Below, one piece after another: positions 16,696 to 25,079 of a DNA stretch of 35,402 bases. A program made the position numbers and the translations under genes. The notes beneath the pieces were generated by a model. That model was not told the DNA's origin. It did not search any database and worked only from the letters and a program-made list of their open reading frames with translations. Source of the stretch: an uncultured Lachnospiraceae bacterium. Its GTDB lineage: Bacteria; Bacillota; Clostridia; Lachnospirales; Lachnospiraceae. The stretch lies in NCBI GenBank assembly GCA_949051815.1, contig CARQVR010000030.1:1-35402 (forward strand), in the 5' to 3' direction. Position 1 is the stretch's first letter. Each line of letters opens with the position of its first letter.

Positions 16696-17273
16696 TATTT
16701 CAAATATTCGCAGACGAAATACCCATCCTCCGCAATCCGCATGGACTCGTCAAATCGAAGATTGTTTTCCTTAATTATAGAATAATTAAATAATCTCGAC
16801 CAACAGGTATTCATGAACGGTGAAAACAATAACATTTTCCTGATCCAGTCATCTGAATTGCCAAAGTCCGTATCCGGTAATTTGACTTTTTTCTCTGTGC
16901 CATCCGGAAAAACATCGCTCCACTCAAATATAACCATATCACAGTCTGCATTCTGCATGGCAGATTGATACAGCAATTCGTCAGCTTCCTGAAAAAGGTA
17001 GTCATCTGAATCAACAAACATGACCCTGTCCCCTGTGCAGATTTCCAGACCGGCATTTCTGGCCGAGGAAACTCCTCCGTTTTCTTTGCGCCTGGCAATA
17101 AATCTGTCCGATATTTCCGCGTAATCCTGAATAATCTCCCATGATCGATCTGTACTGCCATCATCTATGAGAATACATTCCCAGTCTGCATGTTTAAGGG
17201 CGAGTATAGAATCCAGACATCGCGCTAAATATTTTTCGTCATTGCAGACTGGGACTATGATTGAAATTTTCAT
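16626..17273 (-). CDS. Glycosyltransferase family 2, catalytic part; frame broken at poly-G
   Basis: 215 residues as read now. The GT-A fold of family 2 is clear: MKISIIVPVCNDEKYL, IDDGSTD (about 36-42), NGGVSSARNAGLE and the metal-binding VDSDDY. EDGYFVCEYLK carries the likely catalytic ED. After Cys-Ala-Gly4, encoded by a G12 tract, the frame runs into 12 unrelated residues and stops. Family members are usually about 320-345 residues, so this form lacks the C-terminal part. Start ATG with AGGGAG about 9 bases upstream. The gene lies between another GT2 and the pyruvyl transferase. In this state the cell would probably lack one sugar of the repeat unit. Confidence 0.85.
   Translation of the reverse strand: MKISIIVPVCNDEKYLARCLDSILALKHADWECILIDDGSTDRSWEIIQDYAEISDRFIARRKENGGVSSARNAGLEICTGDRVMFVDSDDYLFQEADELLYQSAMQNADCDMVIFEWSDVFPDGTEKKVKLPDTDFGNSDDWIRKMLLFSPFMNTCWSRLFNYSIIKENNLRFDESMRIAEDGYFVCEYLKYCESICAGGGGSCMRIIRAKTVQ
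16666..16677 (-). repeat. Poly-G tract (12) inside a glycosyltransferase gene
   Basis: Twelve C on the plus strand, G on the coding strand. Codon reading is TGT GC followed by G12 then CAGTTG. The upstream GT2 frame and the downstream frame join only if the tract length is 1 modulo 3 (10 or 13), so the sequenced state is OFF. Confidence 0.95.
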
Positions 17274-17301
17274 GTTATTCTGTCTCCCTACTTTCTCTAA
17301 G

Positions 17302-18306
17302 CTAAAAACATTTCCATTTCCTCCTCACATTCGCAAAAAGAAACCAGAGCTTAGAAGTAGCATGCAGGCCGAAAATCCGGACGATTTTTGATAAAATCAC
17401 ATATTTTTTCTTCCGCGTATATGCCATGATAAACCTATATGTATTTAAAGAAGAAAATATTTTACCTGCTTCGCTTTTTTTCAAATCATTAACCGCATAC
17501 AACGCACCATAATAATGACCCGAAAAGTTATCACAGAGCAATACTTTCAATTCATGCTCCATATCCATTTCCATTACTTCTTTAATATTCTTAACGCTAA
17601 TATCTACCATGCTGCTTACCAACTGCATAGAGCTCTGCGTTAATTGCCCTTCCCTCACAATCCGGTATTGATAGATTGGTTCCTGTATAACGACCATTTT
17701 TGAAGCACACAAAATTATTTTGTATAAGACTTCCTCATCCTCATATGCATAGGTGTGGGGATTAAAATTGATGTGACTTTCCACCCACAGCTGTCTTTTA
17801 AAAGCGCATAACCAAGGGAACCATTGGTATGTAATTTTTTTGCCCAATACATTTTTTAAATATTCTTTCCCCGTATATACTCTTGATTCATCCAGAAAAT
17901 TTATATTATTATTTCTCAACTCCCGTGTGCCATCTTTTCTGACAATCTCATGCTGGAATACAATAATATCCATGGATTTTCCCCGGGAGGCAGCAGCTAT
18001 CTTTTCCAGCCCATACTTATTTTTCCACCAATCGTCACCATCTAAAAAAATAATATAATCTCCTGCGGCTTCCTTTAGCAATATATTTCTTACCACAGCC
18101 ACGCCTTGGTTTTCGTTTTGAAAAAGAGATCTGATACGATTATCTTTTCCGGCATAAGCTTTTATGATGTCATCCGTACCATCCGTTGATCCGTCGTCAA
18201 CCAAAACAACCTCCCAATCCTTATATGTCTGCCGGATTACACTTTCCAAGCACTTTTCCAGATACGGCGCTATGTTGTAGCAAGGAATCAGAATACTGAA
18301 AGTCAT
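17302..18306 (-). CDS. Glycosyltransferase family 2
   Basis: 334 residues. It adds a sugar from a nucleotide-sugar donor to the lipid-linked repeat unit at the cytoplasmic face. Motifs: FSILIPCYNIAPYLEKC, VDDGSTDGTDD (about 36-46), NQGVAVVRN, FLDGDDWW (metal-binding DxD) and YAYEDEEVLYK with the likely catalytic base. The C-terminal third is helical and basic. It starts 4 bases after the preceding GT2, with AAGGAG about 11 bases upstream. Donor and linkage cannot be told from sequence. Confidence 0.9.
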   Translation of the reverse strand: MTFSILIPCYNIAPYLEKCLESVIRQTYKDWEVVLVDDGSTDGTDDIIKAYAGKDNRIRSLFQNENQGVAVVRNILLKEAAGDYIIFLDGDDWWKNKYGLEKIAAASRGKSMDIIVFQHEIVRKDGTRELRNNNINFLDESRVYTGKEYLKNVLGKKITYQWFPWLCAFKRQLWVESHINFNPHTYAYEDEEVLYKIILCASKMVVIQEPIYQYRIVREGQLTQSSMQLVSSMVDISVKNIKEVMEMDMEHELKVLLCDNFSGHYYGALYAVNDLKKSEAGKIFSSLNTYRFIMAYTRKKKYVILSKIVRIFGLHATSKLWFLFANVRRKWKCF

Positions 18307-18310
18307 ATTT

Positions 18311-19303
18311 TTAATAAATCTCCTTAACCATTGTTGCCTGAACTTCTTTATTTAATATTTCTCTTCTGTCCAGCTTTATTAAAAATTTTGTAATGAAAAT
18401 GATATAAGCGTTCCTTCTTCCATATTTCGTTCTTAAAATTTTAATGCATGTTTTTAAAAGCTTTCGATAGTCTCCATTCATCTTGTTTTGTAAAGCAATC
18501 TTTGATATCAAAAAATACTCTTTCATTTCTCTTATTTCTTTCTTTCCTTCCGTTGAAACGGGGAAAGAATTTATAGTTGCCGTACTCAACACATCTATCA
18601 CTTTTCTGTTTCGACCTAAAAAGTATGTTATACACCTCTGCTCCGCCTTATTTTGCCTGGATATTCCCAGAAAATTATATCTGTATTTTAAAAGAGGTTC
18701 CGGTATGTTCCCCAGTCTGGCACCAGACAGCACCGCCCGTAGTAAAAAATCATAGTCTTCGCAATAGTTTATTTCTCTATAACCCGACATTGTTTCAAAT
18801 ATTTCCTTTTTGCCAAGCCAGGTGGGATGCATCAGACAGCTTTTGTAACGCAGAATATATTTGATATATTGATTACTAACCGGCATTTGCGCTGCGACTC
18901 CGGGCATTATATCAGAATTTTCATCGATAGCAACAATATCGCTCCCAACAAGATCCAGATTATACTTTTTTAAATGATTGAGTTCCTCCTCAATGCGACG
19001 ATTTTCCGAAATATCATCCGCGTCCATTCTGGCTATGTATTTTCCGGTGGACATCTCCAATCCTTTATTAAGGCTATATACCAATCCCATATTTTTTTTA
19101 TTTTCACAGACTCTTATTCTATTATCCTTCATAGCGTACCGATAAATAATATTTTTAAGTTCCGCATTATCAGGATCATCAACAATAATGAGAAACTCAA
19201 TATTCTGATACGTTTGTCCTAATATGGATTCTATAGAAAGATTTAGCCATTCCTTTTTTTCCTTATAGCAGCTCATAATTACACTGACTTTTTCATTGGT
19301 CAT
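18311..19303 (-). CDS. Glycosyltransferase family 2
   Basis: 330 residues. Motifs: VSVIMSCYKEKKEWLNLS, VDDPDNAEL in place of the usual DDGS, NMGLVYSLNKGLE, ARMDADDIS (DxD) and YCEDYDFLLRAVLSGARLGN. This variant form (DDPDN, MDADD, EDYD) is shared with the GT2 at 21728-22621, so the two are likely related in function. It overlaps the polymerase gene by 11 bases and has AAGGTGA about 10 bases before its ATG. It lies in the AT-rich core of the locus. Confidence 0.9.
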   Translation of the reverse strand: MTNEKVSVIMSCYKEKKEWLNLSIESILGQTYQNIEFLIIVDDPDNAELKNIIYRYAMKDNRIRVCENKKNMGLVYSLNKGLEMSTGKYIARMDADDISENRRIEEELNHLKKYNLDLVGSDIVAIDENSDIMPGVAAQMPVSNQYIKYILRYKSCLMHPTWLGKKEIFETMSGYREINYCEDYDFLLRAVLSGARLGNIPEPLLKYRYNFLGISRQNKAEQRCITYFLGRNRKVIDVLSTATINSFPVSTEGKKEIREMKEYFLISKIALQNKMNGDYRKLLKTCIKILRTKYGRRNAYIIFITKFLIKLDRREILNKEVQATMVKEIY

Positions 19304-20534
19304 TTATTCTTTTCACCTTCATTTTTTCCTGCCAATTTTTCATGAATGATAAACTAAGCATTAACGGTATAAATTCATAGTAAACTTCACCTTTAATTTC
19401 AAATAATAGAAAAGTAATAATCAACAGCAGAATCATTTTTGTGTGAGAAAAACGTTTCATCGAAAGCAGTGTTGCTATATAAGCCAAAATAGTCCCCGGC
19501 AATCCCCAAAATAATATTTGACGCATAAATCCCGAGTCGGTCTTCATATAATATGCATTGTTAAAGACATATCGTCCGTCTCCTAATATTAGTGTTTTAA
19601 ACTCCGGTATAAATATCATATTTTTTAATAATCTCTCAACAGAGATATTATTAAAGCTTCCCATAGTAATAAGATTTTTAAACGGAGTTGTCATCCATAG
19701 ATACCATTGATTAAGAAATATATTCATATTTCTTAGCCAGTTTATCATTATAAATACTGCACCAGCTGCTAACATCCATTTAGCTAACATAGTAATTTTT
19801 ACAATTTTGTAATATAATGACGCAGCCAATATACACAAAGCAGAAACAGCAACTCCACTTCTTCCATAAAACATGTTGCCCATAAAAGAAGCTGCAAATA
19901 ATAATGCAAATTCAATATTATTTATAATATGTTTTTCATAATATAAATAAAGAAGAAATACAATAGATAAACTGCATCTTAAAGTATTACGAAATCCGGA
20001 AAATCCCTGCCATCCTATCCGTGTTACATACCCGTAGCCAGAAGTATAAAGTTCCGTAATATTTTCGCTGCTCACACATCCCATCCAAAATGTTCGCAAT
20101 GGCACAAATCCCAAAAATATTAAAGTAGACACTACATATAAAGAGGTAGCAACACAAAAGTAATACATAAACATTTCCGGAATTGATTTTTCTTTATATT
20201 TTTTTATTATCACTTCACACAGGAAAACATAAATAAGTAACTTTCTAAAAACAAAAGTAATTGCACTGATATAATGAAAGTCATCTGTATGATGCAGTAC
20301 TGGATAAACTATACTTGCTAAAGTCAAAGTAAGTACTAAAACCAGACACTGAAACTGACTTTTCTTCATTTTTCCAATAAATCCGGCTGATAAATTATAA
20401 TTTAAAATAACATATATAAAAGGAATCCCATAAGTAATTGTATAACTGAAAAGAGACGCTCCATTAACAACAAACGGATAAATATAATAACAAAATATCA
20501 AAACGATCCATTTATAAGTTTTTAAATCCCGCAT
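19293..20534 (-). CDS. Wzy-like polysaccharide polymerase / O-antigen ligase-like membrane protein
   Basis: 413 residues with about 10-12 hydrophobic segments, the topology of Wzy polymerases that join repeat units on the outer face. There is a large extracytoplasmic loop (about 255-330), followed by LGDGRYVFNNAYYMKTDSGF and a hydrophobic helix, which resembles the DSG-containing end of Wzy/WaaL-like proteins. Sequence conservation in the family is low, so the call rests on topology, this segment and context. It overlaps both neighbours (13 and 11 bases). The DNA is strongly AT-rich compared with the flanks, as is usual for polymerase genes. Confidence 0.75.
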   Translation of the reverse strand: MRDLKTYKWIVLIFCYYIYPFVVNGASLFSYTITYGIPFIYVILNYNLSAGFIGKMKKSQFQCLVLVLTLTLASIVYPVLHHTDDFHYISAITFVFRKLLIYVFLCEVIIKKYKEKSIPEMFMYYFCVATSLYVVSTLIFLGFVPLRTFWMGCVSSENITELYTSGYGYVTRIGWQGFSGFRNTLRCSLSIVFLLYLYYEKHIINNIEFALLFAASFMGNMFYGRSGVAVSALCILAASLYYKIVKITMLAKWMLAAGAVFIMINWLRNMNIFLNQWYLWMTTPFKNLITMGSFNNISVERLLKNMIFIPEFKTLILGDGRYVFNNAYYMKTDSGFMRQILFWGLPGTILAYIATLLSMKRFSHTKMILLLIITFLLFEIKGEVYYEFIPLMLSLSFMKNWQEKMKVKRINDQ

Positions 20535-21724
20535 ATTGCCTTAAAAATCCTTTCACAATTTTGAGTGTCATAAAATTTAAAATATTCTTTATGCGCCCTC
20601 GTAAAATCATCCGTACATTTAAATTCATTTTCTACTATTTTCTGAAATTCTTCTAAAACTGAACTTAGATTTGTATAACTTTTCCCAAATGGTGTATTTT
20701 CGTAATTAAAATATCCTTGTTCATACTGGAACTTCCGAAAATCCTCCCTGTCAAATTGATAAAATATAATCGGTTTTTTCATGTATATCATATCGAAAAA
20801 GACACTGGAATAGTCAGTTATCATCATTTCTGATGTTTTAAGCAGATCTTGAAGATCATACTCTTCCCAAGAGGCTGCCACTATCTTACTGTTCAATCCC
20901 TCGCAAAACTTTTCTAAATACCTCTGCATATTTCGATGCGGATAAAATATAACTTCAAGCTGAAACTTATCAATCAGGTAATTCAATTTTTCACTTTGTA
21001 ATAGTTCTTTCCATTTAAATAAATACTCGGACTCCGCAAATTCATTCTGCAGGCCGCTTTGCCTTCTGGACTTTAAAGTAAACCATTGCCTCCAGGTTGG
21101 CATAATAATTATTCGATTTTTTTTAACAACCACATTGTGTAAATTATCAAACCGTGGGAGCCCGGTTAATTTTACAATCTCTTTTTTATAACCAAATACA
21201 TCGCTTATAAAATTTTTTTCCAAAGGTACAGATGCTACAATCATGTCAAACTTAGAGCAATCAGAATGCATCCATTTCAGATTATTTATTGCAATTCCGT
21301 GTTGTAAAAAAACATTATGCGCATTATAAAATCCATTCAATTCAATAAAGGAGCACAACGCTGCATTAGGTTTCCCTCCCTTTTGCGAACTGATATTATG
21401 CCGGCATGTAAAATAGACAATCCAGTGCCTTATGCTTCCATATTGAATAACCTCTCCTAAGTTTTTCACTTTTGCGTAATCAACAGAAGATTTGTCTATG
21501 GCATAAATACAATGTTGATCGGGATGATTCTCTCGCATTTTCCGAAAAAACCAATAACCATTATCTCTGGCTTCCTTTGGCTCTTCGCATATAAGCCAGG
21601 TATTCTTATATTTACTTTTATAAAAGGGAACAGCAAATAAAGCCGTCATCATTGGAAATATTGCCTTTATATCCGATATTTTGACGTCTTTTGCTTTGTT
21701 TAAAAAATATTTAAAGCTAATCAT
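20522..21724 (-). CDS. CDP-glycerol:glycerophosphotransferase family protein (TagB/TagF-like)
   Basis: 400 residues. TagB/TagF-type enzymes transfer glycerol (or ribitol) phosphate from a CDP-activated donor in teichoic acid synthesis; similar proteins decorate capsules. Visible motifs: VFLQHGIAINNLKW, LTGLPRFDNL, IIIMPTWRQW, VIFYPHRNMQRY and MITDYSSVFFDMIYMKKP, followed by FYQFD. It has no transmembrane helix and is probably membrane-associated at the cytoplasmic face. It begins 3 bases after the previous GT2 stop. It suggests that the polymer carries a glycerol-phosphate-like group. The donor could be another CDP-polyol. Confidence 0.88.
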   Translation of the reverse strand: MISFKYFLNKAKDVKISDIKAIFPMMTALFAVPFYKSKYKNTWLICEEPKEARDNGYWFFRKMRENHPDQHCIYAIDKSSVDYAKVKNLGEVIQYGSIRHWIVYFTCRHNISSQKGGKPNAALCSFIELNGFYNAHNVFLQHGIAINNLKWMHSDCSKFDMIVASVPLEKNFISDVFGYKKEIVKLTGLPRFDNLHNVVVKKNRIIIMPTWRQWFTLKSRRQSGLQNEFAESEYLFKWKELLQSEKLNYLIDKFQLEVIFYPHRNMQRYLEKFCEGLNSKIVAASWEEYDLQDLLKTSEMMITDYSSVFFDMIYMKKPIIFYQFDREDFRKFQYEQGYFNYENTPFGKSYTNLSSVLEEFQKIVENEFKCTDDFTRAHKEYFKFYDTQNCERIFKAICGI

Positions 21725-21727
21725 GCT

Positions 21728-22621
21728 TTACACTAAACCTATCCAGCTATTTTGTTTATATCTCTTAGCACGGAGAAAATTATCCGAAAACCACTTCATC
21801 ATTCCATCCGGCAAAATAAAAAAGAAAACCTCTGCACTGCATATAACCAGTAAATCCGTCAGCAGACATCCTTTTCTTTTCCAATGCCGCCAGTATACAT
21901 ACAAAGCGCTCCTGAAATTATCCCGGCTCTTTCTCCTTTTATAGTTCTCCCTGTTCACACGGTAAAGATATAAATGCTCTCCGAGATTTTTCGCCCTTGC
22001 ACCCCCGATCAGCATCCTTGAAAACAGGTCGAAATCTTCTTTTCTTTTAATCGGTAAATATCCGCCGGCCTGAATCACTGCCGGCTTTTTAAACATAACA
22101 GTCGGATGGTTAAACGCCTGTCTCCTGCGCATAAATCTTTTAATCTGCTCGTACTCTGACGGTACAACCCTTGAAGTCAGAACATTTTCCGGTTCTCCCT
22201 CAAACTCATCAATGTTGCACCCGCAGATATCCAGCGTTTCGTCTTCGCAGAAACACGCAAGCTCCTTTTCACACCGTTCCGGCAGCGAAATATCATCCGC
22301 ATCCATCCTTGCCACCAGCTCGTTGCGGCAATGCTTTAACCCCTCGTTCAGCGCATTTCCCAGGCCGCCGTTTTTTTCCAGCGGAACAATTGTAAACAAA
22401 TCCACATAATAGCGCTGATATTCATAGACAGGCTGCAATAACTCATCCAGCACCGGCCCGTCTATCACTATTACAAACTGCTCCGGCGGTACTGTCTGCG
22501 TCAGCATACTATTGACTGCCTCAAAAAGATATTCCGGTTTGTCCTTCGCATATACTGACATAAGTACACTGTATTTCATCTGGGAGACCTGTTTATCCGC
22601 AGCTTTTCCCATTTCGCTCAT
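21728..22621 (-). CDS. Glycosyltransferase family 2
   Basis: 297 residues. Motifs: KYSVLMSVYAKDKPEYL, IDGPVLDEL in the nucleotide-binding position, NGGLGNALNEGL, ARMDADDIS (DxD), FNHPTVMFKK and KEDFDLFSRMLIGGARAKN. This is the AmsE-like subgroup of GT2. The ATG overlaps the stop of the initiating transferase gene as ATGA, so it probably adds the second sugar soon after initiation; that order is inference. A hydrophobic segment near 245-265 may anchor it to the membrane. Confidence 0.9.
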   Translation of the reverse strand: MSEMGKAADKQVSQMKYSVLMSVYAKDKPEYLFEAVNSMLTQTVPPEQFVIVIDGPVLDELLQPVYEYQRYYVDLFTIVPLEKNGGLGNALNEGLKHCRNELVARMDADDISLPERCEKELACFCEDETLDICGCNIDEFEGEPENVLTSRVVPSEYEQIKRFMRRRQAFNHPTVMFKKPAVIQAGGYLPIKRKEDFDLFSRMLIGGARAKNLGEHLYLYRVNRENYKRRKSRDNFRSALYVYWRHWKRKGCLLTDLLVICSAEVFFFILPDGMMKWFSDNFLRAKRYKQNSWIGLV

Positions 22622-24015
22622 GCCGTCAAATCCCTCTTCTTAAGCTCCACCTGCATCAGCCCCGCCGACTCCTCGCTGAACCCTTCCGTACTCTCCGGAA
22701 TAAACAGCACCTTTAAAGTCAGCATGATCAGCTTCAAATCCAGAAACAGGCTTCTGTTTTCTATGTAGATCAGATCAAGCCGCAGCTTGTCATATGCGCT
22801 TGTATTGTACTTTCCGTAAAGCTGCGCGTACCCGGTCAGGCCGCTCTTGACCTGCAGGCGGTAAGCAAACTGCGGCAGCTCTTCCGTATATTTCTCCACG
22901 TTTTCAACCCGCTCGGGTCTTGGCCCCACAAGGCTCATATCCCCTTTTAACACGTTGAGAAGCTGCGGGATCTCGTCGATGCGGAAACGTCTGATCACCG
23001 CGCCGACTCTGGTGATCCGGCTGTCATTCGCCCTGCACAGCATAGCGCCGTCCTTTTCCGCATCCATGACCATACTGCGGAACTTGATGATGCGGAATCT
23101 CTTCCAGTCCTTTGTGTAGCGTTCCTGCCGGAAAAAAATGCTCCCGCCATCCTCCGCCTTGATCGCCAGCATGGTAATCAGGGTGATGGGAAGTGTTACA
23201 ACGAGTCCGAACAGGGACACGCCGATATCCATACACCTTTTGAAAAAGGCCATGCCAAGCGACTCCTGATAGCAATTGTACTTCATCAGAGGGCTGTCTA
23301 TGAAATGGCGGTTCTCAAAGCCGCTTGCGACAATATCCGTAATGGTAGGCGTCACATAGAACACCTTCTGCTGGTTAATGCAGTAATACATCAGCTCTTC
23401 CCTGAGCTGATAGTCGATCTGATAAAGAATCACGGTCTCCGAGCAGTCTATGGCCGCTTTCAGCGCATCCATCCCCTCCCCGGCGGACACTTTCTTATGT
23501 ATGTTAAAGAGGTTCCACGGCTTCTCTTCGATTTTGCGAAGGAACCCTTTCACACTCAGATCGCCATAAATCACAACCGTCTCCTGCGGGGTAATATGTC
23601 CCAGATAATACCTCTTGGCAATGACCGCCCACAGGCAGGTTACGAGAAACTGCACGATAACCGTAAGGAAACCGGGCAGAATGGAAACATATCTGCGCGC
23701 AATAAAGCAGCATTCCACATAGAAGATCAGATCGGTAATTCCGAACGCAAGAAGCTGGGAAAATACCGTTTCCCCGATGGAATACTGTGCCACCTTATCC
23801 GCCCTGTAGATCCGCACCAGTCTGCTGTAAATGATATAGTAGAGCAGGAGTGATATGGTTCCCCCCGCTACCCGGTGCGTGCGGAAAGCATATAAGTTAT
23901 AAAAAGAGATCCAGATATACCCAAACATCAGAAGGTGGAGCACAACAATTGACGCAGAGGTTATCCGTGAAAAATGATTCTTTCTGGTTCTGTTTTCCTG
24001 ATGACGTTCTTTCAC
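22618..24015 (-). CDS. Undecaprenyl-phosphate sugar phosphotransferase (initiating enzyme)
   Basis: 465 residues. It starts repeat-unit synthesis by moving sugar 1-phosphate from a UDP-sugar to undecaprenyl phosphate. The N-terminal half has four or five transmembrane helices and a nucleotide-binding-like central domain (ETVVIYGDLSVKGFLR). The C-terminal bacterial sugar transferase domain (about 265-455) shows KRCMDIGVSLFGL, FFRQERYTKDWKRFRIIKFR, RRFRIDEIPQLLNVLKGDMS, LVGPRPER and KSGLTGYAQLYG. GTG start with AAGGAG 8 bases upstream. The start overlaps by GTGA the stop that the kinase frame would reach with an 11-base poly-G tract; at the present 10 bases the kinase ends 64 bases earlier. Confidence 0.93.
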   Translation of the reverse strand: MKERHQENRTRKNHFSRITSASIVVLHLLMFGYIWISFYNLYAFRTHRVAGGTISLLLYYIIYSRLVRIYRADKVAQYSIGETVFSQLLAFGITDLIFYVECCFIARRYVSILPGFLTVIVQFLVTCLWAVIAKRYYLGHITPQETVVIYGDLSVKGFLRKIEEKPWNLFNIHKKVSAGEGMDALKAAIDCSETVILYQIDYQLREELMYYCINQQKVFYVTPTITDIVASGFENRHFIDSPLMKYNCYQESLGMAFFKRCMDIGVSLFGLVVTLPITLITMLAIKAEDGGSIFFRQERYTKDWKRFRIIKFRSMVMDAEKDGAMLCRANDSRITRVGAVIRRFRIDEIPQLLNVLKGDMSLVGPRPERVENVEKYTEELPQFAYRLQVKSGLTGYAQLYGKYNTSAYDKLRLDLIYIENRSLFLDLKLIMLTLKVLFIPESTEGFSEESAGLMQVELKKRDLTA

Positions 24016-24079
24016 CGCTGGTTCTCCTTCCTGACTGTTTGATATAAATTGTCAAAGTCAATGGTCTTTTCGTTACCCC

Positions 24080-24910
24080 TTATACCCCCCCCCCGGGTAT
24101 TTTTTCGTTATTTGCCATGGCGCCCGCCACATCCTCAAGCGGCTCGGTCGGCTCCTCGCCATAATGGCCGTACTCCCCGTACTTGCCGTAACGCCCATAG
24201 CCGTACTTGCCATATTTGTTGTAGTAGCCTTTATAGTGTCCGGAATAGTAGCGGTTATAATAGCCGCCGCCCTCCATCTTTACTTTATTGAGCACCACGC
24301 CAAGAATATTGACGCCGGTCACCTCAAGCTGCTTTTTCACGTCCTGCAGATAGCGGTAGCTGATCGCCCCGCTCTCCACCACGAGCACCACGCCGTCACA
24401 GTTCGGCGCCACAACTGCCGCATCAATAACCCAGCCAAGCGGCGGACAGTCTACAAGTACCACGTCGTACCGTTCCTTAAGCGCCCCAAGGAGATTTATG
24501 AACAGTTCGCGCCCTAACAGCTCCGTAGGGTTCGGCGCAACCGGCCCGGCGATAATCATATCAAGGTTTTCTATGTTGGTATGGTTGATTACTTCATCCA
24601 TTTTTTTCTGTCCGGAAAGGTAATGGGAGAGGCCAAACATTGTCTCCTCGGAATGAATGCGGTATCTTCCCACGAATACGGATTTACGCAGATCCGCATC
24701 CACAAGCACCACTTTCTTGCCGTCGTCATTTAAAGATCTGGCCAGCTCCATCGTCACCGTGCTTTTTCCCTCATCCGGCGTACAGCTTGTAAACATGATC
24801 ACTTTATTGTCCACACCGCAAAACTGCAGATTGGTGCGCAGGGAGTTAAATGCCTCCCTTCTGGCATAAGTCTGTTTTTCTAAATTCTGGAACAAGATGC
24901 TGTTAGCCAT
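24080..24910 (-). CDS. Capsule tyrosine kinase (CpsD/CapB-type BY-kinase)
   Basis: 276 residues as read now. A cytoplasmic autokinase that works with the Wzz-like protein to control polymer export and length. Visible: Walker A in TSCTPDEGKSTV (about 41-52), Walker A' VVLVDADLRKS, Walker B VVLVDCPPLGWVID, and a C-terminal tyrosine cluster of 14 Tyr in about 37 residues (YNKYGKYGYGRYGKYGEYGH and upstream), the autophosphorylation tail. Start ATG with AGGAGG about 10 bases upstream. A G10 tract (24085-24094) precedes the stop. With 11 G the protein would gain 25 residues in place of the final Val and end on the next gene's start; with 9 G it ends in GYKG. Confidence 0.92.
   Translation of the reverse strand: MANSILFQNLEKQTYARREAFNSLRTNLQFCGVDNKVIMFTSCTPDEGKSTVTMELARSLNDDGKKVVLVDADLRKSVFVGRYRIHSEETMFGLSHYLSGQKKMDEVINHTNIENLDMIIAGPVAPNPTELLGRELFINLLGALKERYDVVLVDCPPLGWVIDAAVVAPNCDGVVLVVESGAISYRYLQDVKKQLEVTGVNILGVVLNKVKMEGGGYYNRYYSGHYKGYYNKYGKYGYGRYGKYGEYGHYGEEPTEPLEDVAGAMANNEKIPGGGV
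24085..24094 (-). repeat. Poly-G tract (10) at the 3' end of the tyrosine kinase gene
   Basis: Ten C on the plus strand, G on the coding strand. Present reading is CCC GGG GGG GGG GTA TAA. With one more G the frame continues 24 codons past the glycines, with a protein-like composition (NEKTIDFDNLYQTVRKENQR), to a TGA overlapping the GTG of the initiating transferase. Confidence 0.95.
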
Positions 24911-25079
24911 CTGTCTTTTTCCTCCTGAACCGTTTCCGGTATTTTCCCGCTTTTTTACCGGCGCTTCTTATCTGCTTTCCCTGTCCGGCTTCTCTTACCT
25001 GCTTTTTCCATCCGGCTTCCCGCCTGCTTTTTCCCGTCGGGCTTTTCCTGCCTGCCCGCTTTCTCCGTCCGGCTTCCCT
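24911..25079 (-). repeat. 27-base tandem repeats in an open frame after the Wzz stop
   Basis: Starting at 25019, three degenerate 27-base units run leftward (25019-24993, 24992-24966, 24965-24939). They begin GAAGCCGGA, GAAGCCGGA and AGCGCCGGT; another GAAGCCGGA lies just after the Wzz TAG. In the Wzz frame they read REAGWKKQV, REAGQGKQI, RSAGKKAGK. The frame stays open for 58 codons. Confidence 0.8.

Noticed and set aside
16249..17273. Two independent genes instead of one broken glycosyltransferase
   Set aside because: The second frame's in-frame ATG lies upstream of the tract with no ribosome binding site, and its sequence continues a GT2 C-terminus exactly at the poly-G.
24939..25079. CRISPR-like repeats
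   Set aside because: The units are contiguous 27-base degenerate repeats without spacers and read as codons.
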